From the NCBI RefSeq assembly GCF_005047355.1, contig NZ_SUMC01000007.1:214497-278496 (forward strand): a DNA stretch of 64,000 nucleotides. Direction: 5' to 3'. The notes beneath the pieces were generated by a model, which made no database searches, was not told the origin of the DNA, and saw nothing but the letters and a program-made list of their open reading frames with translations. Shown here piece by piece: positions 36,861 through 46,125 of the stretch. Each line of letters starts with the position of its first letter. The stretch's first letter is position 1. A program made the position numbers and the translations under genes. Origin of the DNA: Actinacidiphila oryziradicis (GTDB lineage Bacteria > Actinomycetota > Actinomycetes > Streptomycetales > Streptomycetaceae).

Positions 36861-37295
36861 TCACCCGATACCGCTTACCCACCGCCGCAGTGGTTGCACC
36901 GCCCCTCGCGCGCCAGGCTCCGGAGCTGGGGCGCTTGGCCGCTTCACGGACGCCATGCCGTACCCGTGATCACGGGGAAGCGGGAACACCGAGTCGAAGG
37001 CTCCCGTCACCCCGAGCGCACTCCAGGCGCCACGCTCCTCCAAAACGGCCTGCTTTTGAGCCCAGGCATCCTTCCGGCGCTCGATGAAGAGCAGATGGTC
37101 AAGCAGCATCCGGATCGCCATCTCTCCACCGAACATCCCCGGCCGCCGGATGGCGAGGTGCGGCCAGGCGCGCGTCTCGACAAGCGCCGCCGCCAGGTGC
37201 AGCGTCGGCAGGTCGACCCGATCGAATCCAACGCACCACAGAGGGCGAGACGAGCGTGGGCCCCAAAGTCGGGGCCTTAGATCTCGAATCGCCAT
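36861..37295 (-). CDS. Hypothetical protein (144 aa)
   Basis: From ATG 37295 the frame has Streptomyces-type codon use in its central part (LHLAAALVETRAWPHLAIRR; GGEMAIRMLLDHLLFIERRK) and ends after a basic C-terminus at 36861. The length and helical middle suggest a real cytoplasmic protein. A GGGGGTGC run precedes the start. No motif recognised. It lies divergently from the lipoprotein gene at 37351. Confidence 0.5.
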   Translation of the reverse strand: MAIRDLRPRLWGPRSSRPLWCVGFDRVDLPTLHLAAALVETRAWPHLAIRRPGMFGGEMAIRMLLDHLLFIERRKDAWAQKQAVLEERGAWSALGVTGAFDSVFPLPRDHGYGMASVKRPSAPAPEPGARGAVQPLRRWVSGIG

Positions 37296-37350
37296 GCACC
37301 CCCGGGACGCAACTTGATCACTCTCTTGTCGATCGCATATACAAGTCGGC

Positions 37351-37911
37351 GTGATCAAAGTTATTATAGCCGCACTGGCGGTCGGATCGTGCCTTGTAGC
37401 ATGTGGCTCAACGCCAGCGGCCTATCCTGTTAAGACCACGAGTTTCAGACCGAGCGCGTCCCCCAGTGGGCCGCCGACCTTGATGGCACCCGCAGGCTTT
37501 GACTTTCAGGCAGTTGATGTCTGCTTTGCCAGTTCGCGGGTTCGCTGCACACAGGACTTCGACGTCACCACCACGTCACCCGAGGATTGCAGCCTTAATG
37601 CCGTCATGTGCCCCATCGCCACGGTACACGTGCCCGCTGGCACGAAGATCACCACGCAGATGCTCAAGGCTGACGCGGTGGTACTGGCCTACCAAGCGCC
37701 GTTTCCCGACAATACCTGGGAGCGACTGACCTTGAAGTGGCCGGATGGCTCCCGCGCAAAGCTCAGCATCAAGATCGCGACTGAATGGTCACTGGTGACC
37801 GTGAAGTCAAAGCTTCTCAGCAAGACCGGCAAGCCGCTCGTTGGGCACCCCTTCGCCGGTAAGTTCTACATCTGTGACACGTACAACACCGACGCAGTCT
37901 GCAACTCGTGA
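37351..37911 (+). CDS. Small lipoprotein with SAF-like domain (186 aa)
   Basis: A GTG start gives VIKVIIAALAVGSCLVACGS, a lipoprotein signal with lipobox LVAC. The mature part has paired cysteines (VDVCFASSRVRC; CSLNAVMC) and a strand-rich region with VHVPAGTKITTQMLKADAVV, reminiscent of SAF/antifreeze-like domains of periplasmic proteins, and ends CDTYNTDAVCNS. Base composition is lower in GC than all neighbours (for example gtgatcaaagttattatagc), a sign of separate origin. No clear ribosome-binding site precedes the GTG. Confidence 0.65.
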   Translation: MIKVIIAALAVGSCLVACGSTPAAYPVKTTSFRPSASPSGPPTLMAPAGFDFQAVDVCFASSRVRCTQDFDVTTTSPEDCSLNAVMCPIATVHVPAGTKITTQMLKADAVVLAYQAPFPDNTWERLTLKWPDGSRAKLSIKIATEWSLVTVKSKLLSKTGKPLVGHPFAGKFYICDTYNTDAVCNS

Positions 37912-38095
37912 TGTAGGGGGCGCCTCTGACAACGTGTGGCATCCGAAGGGGTATTGTTACAGGTTTCCCCACCTCATGCACGGCGCTGCATCGGCCGGAG
38001 GCGGAGCGAGACGGAGCGTGTCCAGGTAGCGGCGACAGCTCACGCGGGTAGCTGGGCCTTCGGTGGGCTCGCCGACGTGCCGCTCCCGGCTCACC
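37912..38095 (+). other. Short intergenic stretch
   Basis: No gene seen. It separates the lipoprotein gene from the convergent YVTN fragment. Confidence 0.5.
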
Positions 38096-38332
38096 TCAGT
38101 TTGATTCGCGCTCTGCAGCGACTACCCCAGTGCCCCCGAAGGGGTTGTCGCCGACGGAGATCGGGGAGCCGACGACCTTGTTGGTGTTGGTGTCGATCAC
38201 CGAAACGCTGTGCGAGGTTTTGTTGACCACATAGAGCCGATTGCCGAACAGATCCTTGTGCGTCGCTGCCGAGGCGTGCGGAGCAGCGGCGGGTAGTAGG
38301 GCGGTGCAGAATGCTGCCAGGAAGACGGTCAA
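38096..38332 (-). pseudogene. YVTN beta-propeller protein, truncated after first repeat
   Basis: A signal peptide (FLAAFCTALLPAAAPHASAA) is followed by exactly one YVTN blade, LYVVNKTSHSVSVIDTNTNK followed by VVGSPISVG, then the frame stops (VVAAERESN). Intact proteins have about seven blades, so only the first sixth is kept. The downstream part has been lost. Confidence 0.7.
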
Positions 38333-38639
38333 CCGCCCCTGGTGCCGTGCCCGACGGTGTCGGGCGAGGACCTCGACTTATACGAGATCAGACAAAACAG
38401 GGCACACCGTGCCTCCAGGATGGCCGGCTCTTCAGAACCGTAAATGATGGGTCGCGGCGGCTGTGCAGGCATGAGCGCGCGGCCCTCGGTCAATGCACAT
38501 CCTTTGGTCCGCCGCTGTGCTCTGCCAGCCGGACTGCTCCGAACGTGACCCGCCTGGCGGAACTTTCTCTTACGAGCGTAGAAGGACCTCGGCTTGCTCC
38601 TGTTCGCCTTGCGCAGTGTCATCCGCCGATCGAGTCCGC

Positions 38640-38865
38640 ACCTCCTGACCAGCACTACGCCGCCGAGGATCGACGCGCCCAAACTCACGTAGAAGCTCGG
38701 CTGCGCCTGTGTCAGGCCATAGGCGGAGTACCGAATGAGCAGCTTGGTGAACTGGACGCTGTCCTTCTCCTGCTGGGTGCCCTCGACCTGTCCAATCAAC
38801 TCGCCCGGTACGCCGGGTCGCTTTCGTAGTCGTCTGGCAAGACGTAATGCCGGCGACCGGCCCGC
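38640..38865 (-). pseudogene. TRADD-N-like membrane domain fragment, frameshifted
   Basis: A frame from about 38817 to 38640 reads IGQVEGTQQEKDSVQFTKLL, then IRYSAYGLTQAQPSFYVSLG and ILGGVVLVRR: a helix followed by a membrane segment, as in the TRADD-N-associated membrane domain of actinobacterial conflict proteins. Immediately upstream another frame reads HYVLPDDYESDPAYRAS, which belongs to the same kind of protein, so one frameshift separates them. Start and end of the gene are missing. Confidence 0.5.
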
Positions 38866-38891
38866 TGGGTCTGCCCACTACGCTTCGCTGC

Positions 38892-40007
38892 ATGGGGCTC
38901 ATACGGTCAATGCGCGGACGCAAAGCGGAATCGGCACCGCCAGTGGCGGCAGCAAGCGGTACCAGCACCGGACTGCCGTCCTCCGCCAGTCGGGTCGACG
39001 CCGAGCAGCAGCGGCTGCGGAAGCTGCAGGCGGACACACGTGCGCACGGCCTGCACGATCCGCGGACGCTGGAGAGCCGGGCGCTGTGGGCCCATTCGCT
39101 GCTCGGGCTCAATCGCCTGGAGGAGTGCGAGGCCGAGATTCGTGAAGTCGTCCGGCTCTGCGCCCGGCCGCCGGTGGGGCCCGAGCACAAACTGACGGCG
39201 TCGGCGCGGATCATTTTGGTCACCCTGCTGCAGATGGCGGGCCGGTTCCCGGAGGCCGAAGCGGAGGCGCGGGACCTCGTCGCTGTGCGGGCGGCCCTGC
39301 CGAACGACCGGCCGCGGCTTGTCGCGTCGAGCATGGCGGCCCTGGCCGCGAACTCGCAGGGACGGCACACCGAAGCTGTGGCGGAGTACGACTCCCTGCT
39401 GCCCGACTTCGTCTCTTCCTACGGCGCCGAGCACCTGTTGACGCTCAAGATGCGGTCGGACCGGGCGCAGATCCTCGGCTACCTCGGCCGTCACGAGGAG
39501 ACCGAAGCCGAGTGCCTCGCCATCGCGGGCATCGCCGACCGCATCGAGGGAGCGAGCGCCCTGCTCCTACAGCTAGCCGCCCGCAATGGCTTGGCCCACG
39601 CCCGCAGCCGCCTGGGCCGCCACGTCGAGGCGGAGACCGTGGCGCGCGAGGCCATAGACCGGGACGCCCAAACCTCTGGCCCCGATAACAAGTTGGCCGT
39701 GGTGCTGCGGATCACCCTGCTCCGCAGTCTCAACGGCCAGGGCCGGTACGACGAGGCGCTGGCCGAGGCGCGCGCCGCCCGCGCAGCCCACCTCCGCACG
39801 CCTGGAGGGCGCCACGACGAGGCGGGGGCGATCGAGATCGGCACCGCGACCGCCCTCGCGGGCCTGGGCCGGGGCGAGGAGGCCGAGGCGGAGGCCCGCC
39901 GGGCCCTGGCCGCGTGCGAATCGGCGCTGGGCACCGGACACCACCGCACCCAGGAGGCCCAGGCGCTGCTCACCACGATTGAGCGCAAGAACCGCACCTC
40001 GGAGTAG
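38892..40007 (+). CDS. Tetratricopeptide-repeat protein (about 371 aa)
   Basis: From about residue 40 to the end the protein is a string of TPR-like 42-residue units: AHGLHDPRTLESRALWAHSL, AGRFPEAEAEARDLVAVRAA, LGRHEETEAECLAIAGIADR, LGRHVEAETVAREAIDRDAQ and LGRGEEAEAEARRALAACES. This is the form of TPR_10/12 arrays in Streptomyces, usually attached to NB-ARC domains; here no NTPase is present. ATG 38892 (MGLIRSMRGRKAESAPP) is the likely start; an upstream ATG at 38847 lies in the TRADD-N fragment. Probably a scaffold protein. Confidence 0.75.
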   Translation: MGLIRSMRGRKAESAPPVAAASGTSTGLPSSASRVDAEQQRLRKLQADTRAHGLHDPRTLESRALWAHSLLGLNRLEECEAEIREVVRLCARPPVGPEHKLTASARIILVTLLQMAGRFPEAEAEARDLVAVRAALPNDRPRLVASSMAALAANSQGRHTEAVAEYDSLLPDFVSSYGAEHLLTLKMRSDRAQILGYLGRHEETEAECLAIAGIADRIEGASALLLQLAARNGLAHARSRLGRHVEAETVAREAIDRDAQTSGPDNKLAVVLRITLLRSLNGQGRYDEALAEARAARAAHLRTPGGRHDEAGAIEIGTATALAGLGRGEEAEAEARRALAACESALGTGHHRTQEAQALLTTIERKNRTSE

Positions 40008-40234
40008 CGCGCACGACGTCGCCCACGCGCTCGCCGCGCTGAACATCGTCGCCATCGACACCGAAGGGCGGCTCGGCCTGCTTGGACGACTGGTTGTCAG
40101 CACGCTCGCTCACGCGCACCGGACGCGCCGGGCCGAAGCCGCGGCTCCGGCGGATCCGCAGCCGGAGGCCGCAGAGCAGGAGGGGACCACGTCCGACCAG
40201 TGCCCAACGGCCCGGTCGACCTGCCCGTTCCTGG

Positions 40235-40546
40235 ATGCTGCGCACGACGTTGAGCACGGGCGCCTGGTGGTTCCTCGGCCTCGCCTGCGCCGTCTCCACC
40301 GATCCCCGCTTCGGGCATGGCCACTGGAAGTGGTACGCGTGCGGCGTCATCGCCATCGCCAGCCTGGCTCGGATCGGCTGGCACGCCGTGGACGGCTGGT
40401 CCCGCTGCCGCCCCGTGCTGCGCGCCGTGCGCGAAGTCGAAGCACGCCCCATGCGGTACGTCCGGCTGCACGAGAGCGACAACCGGCCCATTTATCGGGG
40501 GCGGCCGACGGTGACCGTCATGACATTCCTGCCTCGGGTTTGGTAG
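40235..40546 (+). pseudogene. Membrane protein remnant
   Basis: The frame from ATG 40235 (MLRTTLSTGAWWFLGLACAV) has two hydrophobic segments (about 8-22 and 33-50), followed by VLRAVREVEARPMRYVRLHE and an abrupt end. Codon use is normal from about 40230 to 40470. It looks like a small two-segment membrane protein whose end has been lost. Confidence 0.4.
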
Positions 40547-40638
40547 GCGCCGTTGATCGGCTGATCTGTATTCGATCTTTCGATCCGGTGTTCGGGAGCA
40601 CCTCCGGGTAGGGGCGCCCCACCCCCGTGGGCTGTTCG

Positions 40639-41310
40639 TCAGCTCCCGCTGCTGCGTGGGGGCAGGCCGAACGCGGCGCGGGCCTTGCCCTCGGGGTCGG
40701 TCAGGTTCGCCGAGCTGTCGCTATCGATCCTCTCGACCTCGGCGGCGCCTCCGGGGGAGAAGTGTGCCGGGGCCCAGGTGTAGAGAACATCGTCGGGCTC
40801 CCATGCGACGTCGCTCACGCGGGCGGGCGCCGAGGCCGGCGACACTGTCAGCACCCCTGCCTCTATTCCGGCGTCCAGGTCAGTCACCTCGGTGCCACGC
40901 CGTACGTAGTGCCCGCACCAGGCCACCAGGCCCACCCGCAGGCCTGCCCCGGTGGGTCGGATCTCGATCACTCGCTCGGTGCAGAAACCACGCGCCACGG
41001 CTCCGTTCTTCCCAGGAGGCTCACCACTGCCGAGTGGGCCCAGCGGGTCCGTCAGCAGGTAGCGGTCCACCACAGGAAGCACCGCCCGCTCGAGTGTTGG
41101 GTCAACGCGCGGCGCCGCCGGAACAGCCTCCTTGTGCACGACCACCCCAGCCAAAGCCGTGAGCCCTACGATCCCCAGGACGCCCCAAAGCCGCCATCTG
41201 CGTCGTCCTCTGTCCGCTGTGCCCACCCCTTGCCCTCTCGCCGGTGTACCGGTCACTACGAACGCCGGCCCCACCACGCCGGGGGCGGACGGCCACCGAG
41301 GTACGCTCAC
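40639..41310 (-). CDS. Single-pass membrane protein, extracellular C-terminus (223 aa)
   Basis: One membrane segment near residues 42-60 (LWGVLGIVGLTALAGVVVHK) follows a basic cytoplasmic head with RGRRRWR. The outside domain begins VPAAPRVDPTLERAVLPVVD and contains two cysteines (GFCTERVIEI; LVAWCGHYVRRG) that could form one disulphide. It has no recognised domain. Starts at ATG 41310. A conserved-looking hypothetical surface protein; monocistronic. Confidence 0.65.
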   Translation of the reverse strand: MSVPRWPSAPGVVGPAFVVTGTPARGQGVGTADRGRRRWRLWGVLGIVGLTALAGVVVHKEAVPAAPRVDPTLERAVLPVVDRYLLTDPLGPLGSGEPPGKNGAVARGFCTERVIEIRPTGAGLRVGLVAWCGHYVRRGTEVTDLDAGIEAGVLTVSPASAPARVSDVAWEPDDVLYTWAPAHFSPGGAAEVERIDSDSSANLTDPEGKARAAFGLPPRSSGS

Positions 41311-41396
41311 CTACGGCTGCGATGCCCCTCATACAAGCAGGTCGGAAACGATGTCGAACGCCCTGAACCATGATCGGTCCGGGGCGTTGCGGTTTG

Positions 41397-41429
41397 TGCC
41401 GCAGGGAGGATTCGAATCTTCCCGCGGCA
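41397..41429 (-). other. 33-base imperfect palindrome with TTCGAA core
   Basis: On the minus strand tgccgcgggaagattcgaat continues cctccctgcggca: a GCCGC/GCGGC stem with an inner GGGA/TCCC-like stem around attcgaat. It recalls the T-arm end of a tRNA used as an attachment site, but the arms do not give a proper T-stem and no tRNA body is upstream. It may be a terminator or operator. Confidence 0.35.
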
Positions 41430-41519
41430 AGAGCGGCCTGTCGGCACATGCTCTCGTTGCCGACCACTCTGGGTGTGAGTAGCTGAGGTTGACCGGCCAC
41501 CTACTGGGCGGGAGCGACG

Positions 41520-42229
41520 CTACCGGGTGGGAATCGCCTGAGCCAGCTCGACCCAGCGTGCGACCTCCTCCTGGTGCGAACCGTCCTTCGTCGCGCTGGC
41601 GACGGCGGCGGCCGCTGCCTCGTCCGTGCTGCCCCCGCGTGTCAGAAGCGTGAGGGGCCAAACCGGCTCGTGAGGCTCACCGCCGTCGAAGGGGTGCAGT
41701 CCCAAACGGCGTTGAAGCGCCACGCACGACCTGCGGCGTCGGCGACCTCATCACCGGCGATGAGGCAGGCGTAGGGGCGGAACACCAGATCGAAGGTGAT
41801 CGGGATGTCGTCGTCCGGGTCGATCTCGTAGCCCTGCTCCTCCGACTCGGCATCGTGCGACTGGCCTGCGCGCAGGACCACCACGTGGCGGCGGGGGCGA
41901 GGAAGGCGCCCGGTCTCCAGTGGCGGATCGAAATGATCGACGGAGACCACGTGCACGAGGGTGGGTGGAATGCCGATGCGGCAGGTGGCCCCGACCGTGA
42001 GGTGGTCGGTTGCCGGATCGATGCGGAACATTTCGCGCTCCCACTCGTGCGAAGCGGGATCGCCAACGAGAGCCACCTCGCCGTTCCACGCGATCCAGTC
42101 GCAGTCCGGATCGACCGACCACCAGGGCCACGCGACCGTCACGTGCTCCCGCGACTTTCCGGTGACCGGGGCAACGGTGTAGGGGCAGGAAACGCTGACA
42201 ACGTCGCCCACCCGGAGATCCAAACGCAA
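41520..42229 (-). pseudogene. Hypothetical protein with C-terminal frameshift
   Basis: TTG 42229 with GGGGAGG upstream starts a frame (LRLDLRVGDVVSVSCPYTVA) with normal codon use through YEIDPDDDIPITFDLVFRPY and AWRFNAVWDC. Then the continuing natural sequence is in another frame, HPFDGGEPHEPVWPLTLLTR to VELAQAIPTR and a stop at 41520, while the first frame ends at 41642. One base change near 41695-41705 joins them to a protein of about 236 residues. No family is known; strand-rich. The break may be real or a read error. Confidence 0.55.
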
Positions 42230-42427
42230 CCCACCTCCCCACCAACACAGTTCGTTGAGACAGTACGACCGGCGGCACCTATCAGACGAGGGGGTCCCGA
42301 GCACAGGAGTTTGCCAATCGTCTTGTCACCGGCTCCGAAAGTCCCTGGCTCGCGACGGGTAGTGACTCGACATGGGCTGGGGCCCAATCCCGGCAGCGAC
42401 CTCCCGGCGTCTATTACGCTCCCGCTT

Positions 42428-42794
42428 ATGGGCCGTCAGAAGCAGAACAAGCCGCGGCGGGAACGCCCGCAGGTGCCGCACCACCAACTCACCGCCGAAC
42501 AGGCCGCGGAGCAGCTCACAGCGATCGCACAGGCCGAGGAGATCGAACTCCCGCCGATCGTCTCCAGCGGACAGAAGGGCACCGTGCTCGACGTGGCCTC
42601 GGTCGGCCGACCGGACGTGGTACCGCCTACGTGCGGCTGACCGATGACACGTACCGGCGGCTGCCGGAGTCGCTGCGCGGCTGGGCCGAGATGATCCTCT
42701 CCACAGTGCTCAGCGTGGCCAGGAGGGCAACCCGTTCCCGGCGAAGGTGGACTTCGGCACCATCAACGGCCGACCGTACGCCGAAGTCCTCTGA
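42428..42794 (+). pseudogene. Small conserved protein broken by two frameshifts
   Basis: ATG 42428 starts MGRQKQNKPRRERPQVPHHQ and continues with ELPPIVSSGQKGTVLDVASV. It then shifts to a second frame (VRLTDDTYRRLPESLRGWAE) and then to a third (GNPFPAKVDFGTINGRPYAE, with VL and a stop). Together they would form one protein of about 120 residues. No named family. Breaks at about 42615 and 42720. Confidence 0.55.
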
Positions 42795-42856
42795 CCCGCT
42801 CAAGATCCCGTAGCGGGCAGGGGTAGCCGTGTGTGTTCGGCCTGTTAGCCGACCCC

Positions 42857-44083
42857 TCACGGCGGCGCGGCCTTCTTCGCCTTCTCCTTCTTCGCCTTCT
42901 CCTTCTTCGTCTGGGGAGGCGCGGCCTTCTTGGCGGGTCGTGTCGTCGTTTGGTGAGGCGTGGTGGACGGGGTGGGCTTGGAAGCGGTGGTCATGGTTGG
43001 TGTCGGTGACCCTGTGGACTGGGTAGTGAAGGGCGCTGCGGGGGCGGCCCTGCCGGTGCCCGGGGGCAGGGCGGATAGCGTCGCGGCGGCGACGGCTCCC
43101 GCCGCGACGACGCCGGCGATCACCTGGGACCGGCGGGTGTGCAGTATGCCGGTCCCGGGCGGTCGCCCGGACTTTGCCTCGCTGGCGAGTGCGGCGGCAT
43201 CGAACTGGCGCGTGCCGCCATCCGAGGTCGCGGCCGGCCGCTGGGCGGCCTTGCCCGCCTGACGCGGGATGCCACCGCCGCGGGTGGTGAGCAGTGATCC
43301 CAGCGCATCGGCGGTCTGCTGGGCGGTGGGGCGCTCGCCCGGGTCCTTCGCCAATAGGCTTAGGACGAGGGCGTCTAGCTGTTCGGGCAGGTCCGGCCGG
43401 TGCCGCCGGGCGGGGACCGGGGCGGCGTCGACGTGCTGGTACACGACGGCTGTAGCGGTGTCCGCCTGGAACGGCGGGCGGCCGGTGAGCAGTTCGTACA
43501 GTACGCAGCCCAGCGCGTACATGTCGGCCGCGGGGCCTCCCACGCGGCCCAGGGCGCGTTCCGGGGCCAGGTACGAGCTGGTACCGATGACCTGCCCGGT
43601 AGCGGTCAGGTCGAGCGCGGACTCGTCCGCGAAGCGCGCGATGCCGAAATCCGCGATCTTTACGGTGTCGTCCGAGGCCACCAGCAGATTGGCGGGCTTG
43701 ACGTCCCGGTGCAGCACGCCTTCGCTGTGCGCGGCGGCGAGCCCAGCAGCCACCTGGGCCCCGATCGCGGCGACCCGCTCGGGGGAGAGCCGGATGTACT
43801 CGGCCAGCTCGTCGGCGAGGCTTCGGCCATCGAGTAGCTCCATCACCAGATAGAGACGGTCCTGGTCGGCGCCAAAGTCGTAAACGGCCACCACGTGCGG
43901 GTGGTTCAGCCGCGCCGCGGTCCAGGCCTCCAGCCGGAATCGGGTCACGTCGTCCACGCCCTGATTCCGCAGCACCTTGACCGCCACCTGGCGGCCCAGA
44001 ACCTCGTCGACGGCCCGCCAGACTTCCCCCATGCCACCCCGGCCGAGCACGTCGTCCAGCTGGTACCGACCCGCTATCAGCAC
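42857..44083 (-). CDS. Membrane Ser/Thr protein kinase (408 aa)
   Basis: Kinase domain at residues 5-265: loop LGRGGMGEVWRAVD, lysine in VAVKVL, catalytic HRDVKPANLL, DFGIARF and APERALG. A juxtamembrane linker (270-315) leads to one membrane helix near 318-340 (VIAGVVAAGAVAAATLSAL). The outside part is only a Thr/Pro-rich stretch and a Lys/Ala tail (KKEKAKKEKAKKAAPP); there is no PASTA or other sensor domain. This is one of the many actinobacterial PknB-type kinases. ATG at 44083 lacks a strong ribosome site. The lone gene gives no clue to its substrate. Confidence 0.88.
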   Translation of the reverse strand: MLIAGRYQLDDVLGRGGMGEVWRAVDEVLGRQVAVKVLRNQGVDDVTRFRLEAWTAARLNHPHVVAVYDFGADQDRLYLVMELLDGRSLADELAEYIRLSPERVAAIGAQVAAGLAAAHSEGVLHRDVKPANLLVASDDTVKIADFGIARFADESALDLTATGQVIGTSSYLAPERALGRVGGPAADMYALGCVLYELLTGRPPFQADTATAVVYQHVDAAPVPARRHRPDLPEQLDALVLSLLAKDPGERPTAQQTADALGSLLTTRGGGIPRQAGKAAQRPAATSDGGTRQFDAAALASEAKSGRPPGTGILHTRRSQVIAGVVAAGAVAAATLSALPPGTGRAAPAAPFTTQSTGSPTPTMTTASKPTPSTTPHQTTTRPAKKAAPPQTKKEKAKKEKAKKAAPP

Positions 44084-44280
44084 ACGTCTGCCCTCTCCCG
44101 AACGTCCAAGCCATCACCACCGCGGCGAAACCGCCGACCGTACGGCCCAGCTTCTCGTTTAGCTGCCGACAGGTGACAACTAGGCGCGAACGCGCTGGTC
44201 AGAGCGCTGCCAGACCGCGCAGCAAACGCCGCCCCGACTACGATGTCCGCGTTACCGCAGATGGGTTCCCCGCTCGCACA

Positions 44281-44715
44281 TCATGCGTGGGCCATGACCT
44301 CCTGTTCCAGCCGCTCGAGTCCTTCTTCGAGTCGCTGCTGGATCCGTTCGTGGGAGAGGGTACGTTCGGCGCTCGCGTTTCCTGCTTCGTGTCCGCCGAC
44401 GAATGACAGGTGTACCGTGACCCGGCTCCTGTCCGGCGCGGCATCGGTGACCTGCAACCAGCCGGAGTAGTTGTGCGGCTTGAGGTTGTCCCACTCAATC
44501 CGCTGGCGATCTGCTGCGGTGCGGACCACCGCCTCTTCCGACTGGCGGCTGGCCAGCTCGTCCACGACACGGACCACCTCGGGGTGGGCCGGGTCAGGGG
44601 TGGTCAGGTGCATCCCGGGCGGAAGCCAGCGCTGCATCCAGTCGAGATGGCCCGCCACATCGAACACCGTGTCGCTCTTCGCTTGGATCTGGCGTGAAGC
44701 CTCGTAGTCACCCAT
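44281..44715 (-). CDS. SRPBCC/START-like protein (144 aa)
   Basis: The start MGDYEASRQIQAKSDTVFDV is the first strand of the polyketide-cyclase/Bet v1 fold; then VAGHLDWMQRWLPPGM, QRIEWDNLKPHNYSGWLQVT, SRVTVHLSFVGGHEAGNASA and the long last helix IQQRLEEGLERLEQEVMAHA. It fits a small hydrophobic-ligand binding protein in the cytoplasm. The length is typical. Located between kinase gene and module C; no operon partner. Confidence 0.75.
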   Translation of the reverse strand: MGDYEASRQIQAKSDTVFDVAGHLDWMQRWLPPGMHLTTPDPAHPEVVRVVDELASRQSEEAVVRTAADRQRIEWDNLKPHNYSGWLQVTDAAPDRSRVTVHLSFVGGHEAGNASAERTLSHERIQQRLEEGLERLEQEVMAHA

Positions 44716-45162
44716 CGTCCCGATCCTCCCGCTTATGCGTGTCTCTTCCTATTCAGAGCGTCGCCGCAGTGGCGGGCGTCGCCAGTACGGCGATGGCCGC
44801 GTTTTCGCAGGTGAAGTCTGCGCACGTGTCCCGACGGACCCCGGAGACTCGTCCCTCTCCACCACCTGCCCGCTGGCGGCAGCTGTACACCGGGCTGTGA
44901 AGGACGGGAAGTCCCGCTGAGCCGCCGAGCCTCCGATTCGCACGCCCGTTTGGGGACCCAGCCCTCGTCCGGCGGTGCCGCCGGTCGTACTCGACCAGTC
45001 GGTGCTTCGTGTCAGCCAGGGGGAACCGAGGCGGGATGGCCGGGCATGGCCGGCTGGGCGGTGCCCACGGAGGGACCGTCGGCTCCCCGGAGGTGCTGCT
45101 CGTTCGCGTATCCGTCTGGGCGGAGGAACCGAGGCGCTCAGCGCCGCGGTGGAGCCCCCGGG

Positions 45163-45602
45163 TCAGTCATCCTCGTCGATGAGGAATCCGCGCATCGGCA
45201 TGGGAGCCATGCCCTCCAGGGTGGCGCTGCTGGGCTTGCGGTGCAGGGCGGCCAGGTCGCGAACGATCGCTGCATAGTAAAGGGCGACGGCTTCCACGGG
45301 CGCGTGGGAGGCGACGGCGTGGACCGTCTCGGCGCCGAGCGGGCTGCGCCGACGGCGTAGTTCCCCGATCACGGTGTCCGGGGTGGTGCGCTGCCCGCGG
45401 TCGCGGAGGGCGACGACGGCTGAAAAGAGGTCCCGGTGGGCAGGCTCGGCAAAGTCACCGCCCTCCAGGATGGTGACGAAGTGCGCCGAGACCGCTGAAT
45501 GCATGAGCATGGCGCCCAGCACGGCACGTTCGCGTGAGGATCGCTGGGCTGCGAGCGCCGGGGCTCCTGCGGCTCCGAAGCGCCCACCAGGGTCTTGGCC
45601 AT
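45163..45602 (-). pseudogene. DnaB helicase N-terminal-domain protein, copy C, frameshifted
   Basis: ATG 45602 starts MAKTLVGASEPQEPRRSQPS as in copies A and B. At about 45538 one G is missing (cacgcgaacg against cacgcggaacg), which leads the first frame to a stop at 45369. The real continuation is in another frame (ERAVLGAMLMHSAVSAHFVT to RGFLIDEDD, stop 45163). All domain positions are otherwise kept, so the loss is recent or is a read error. Confidence 0.75.
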
Positions 45603-45961
45603 GAAGGTCTCCCGAGAGGTGAGGAGGGCTGCCGACCCTGTCAGTGAGAAACGCGACCAATCCTGTCAGAGCCAGGCTCCGCCCTGGCGAGGGGGTATGG
45701 GACTCGGAAATCCGGAGGTCAGTCCCTTCAGCCCCTAGCTCGCACTACCCTCGGTGTTGCGCAGCAGCTCGTTCGTCTCTGTCCTCAGCGAGGTGCAGTT
45801 TGCGCAGCGGGTTGCGACGCTGCGGCTGCTGCGCGGAAGAGTCCCTTCGCTTACCGGACTCACCGCAACTCATGATCGTGGCTGATCGGGACCACCACGA
45901 TGGGGCGGAGAGGACGAAGCATGTGGCTGATGGTCGCCTACTCCTCCGGTCCTGGTTGGCA

Positions 45962-46125
45962 GCATCCTGGGATGCGGCATCGGCCGAGTCCAGGTGCTGC
46001 AGAGGCGTGCCGTAAAGTGTGGAGCGGATGTGCATGCAAGTGCCATCCCGACGGGCTTGCCCGTCCGGGCCCAACCAGCAATGGTTCGAGGCCCCACCCC
46101 CGCATCTTTGATGCGGGGGTCTTTT
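45962..46125 (+). ncRNA. Structured RNA candidate, module C copy
   Basis: Same order as in module A: 5' GCATC-CTGG-GATGC, then a middle with cagaggcgtgccgtaaag, ACGGG-CTTG-CCCGT, GGGCC enclosing AACCA-GCAA-TGGTT and closed by GGCCC, then the terminator (stem 46097-46106 with 46110-46119, tail TCTTTT). The one difference from copy A is in cgg-a/t-tgtgcatgc. Flanks outside the module are unrelated, and the flank inside has drifted. Transcription toward the HTH gene at 46239 would stop at the terminator. Confidence 0.6.

Noticed and set aside
41397..41429. tRNA gene end or attachment site
   Set aside because: The attcgaat core looks like a T-loop but the arms do not make a 5-bp T-stem, and no anticodon or D-arm lies upstream.
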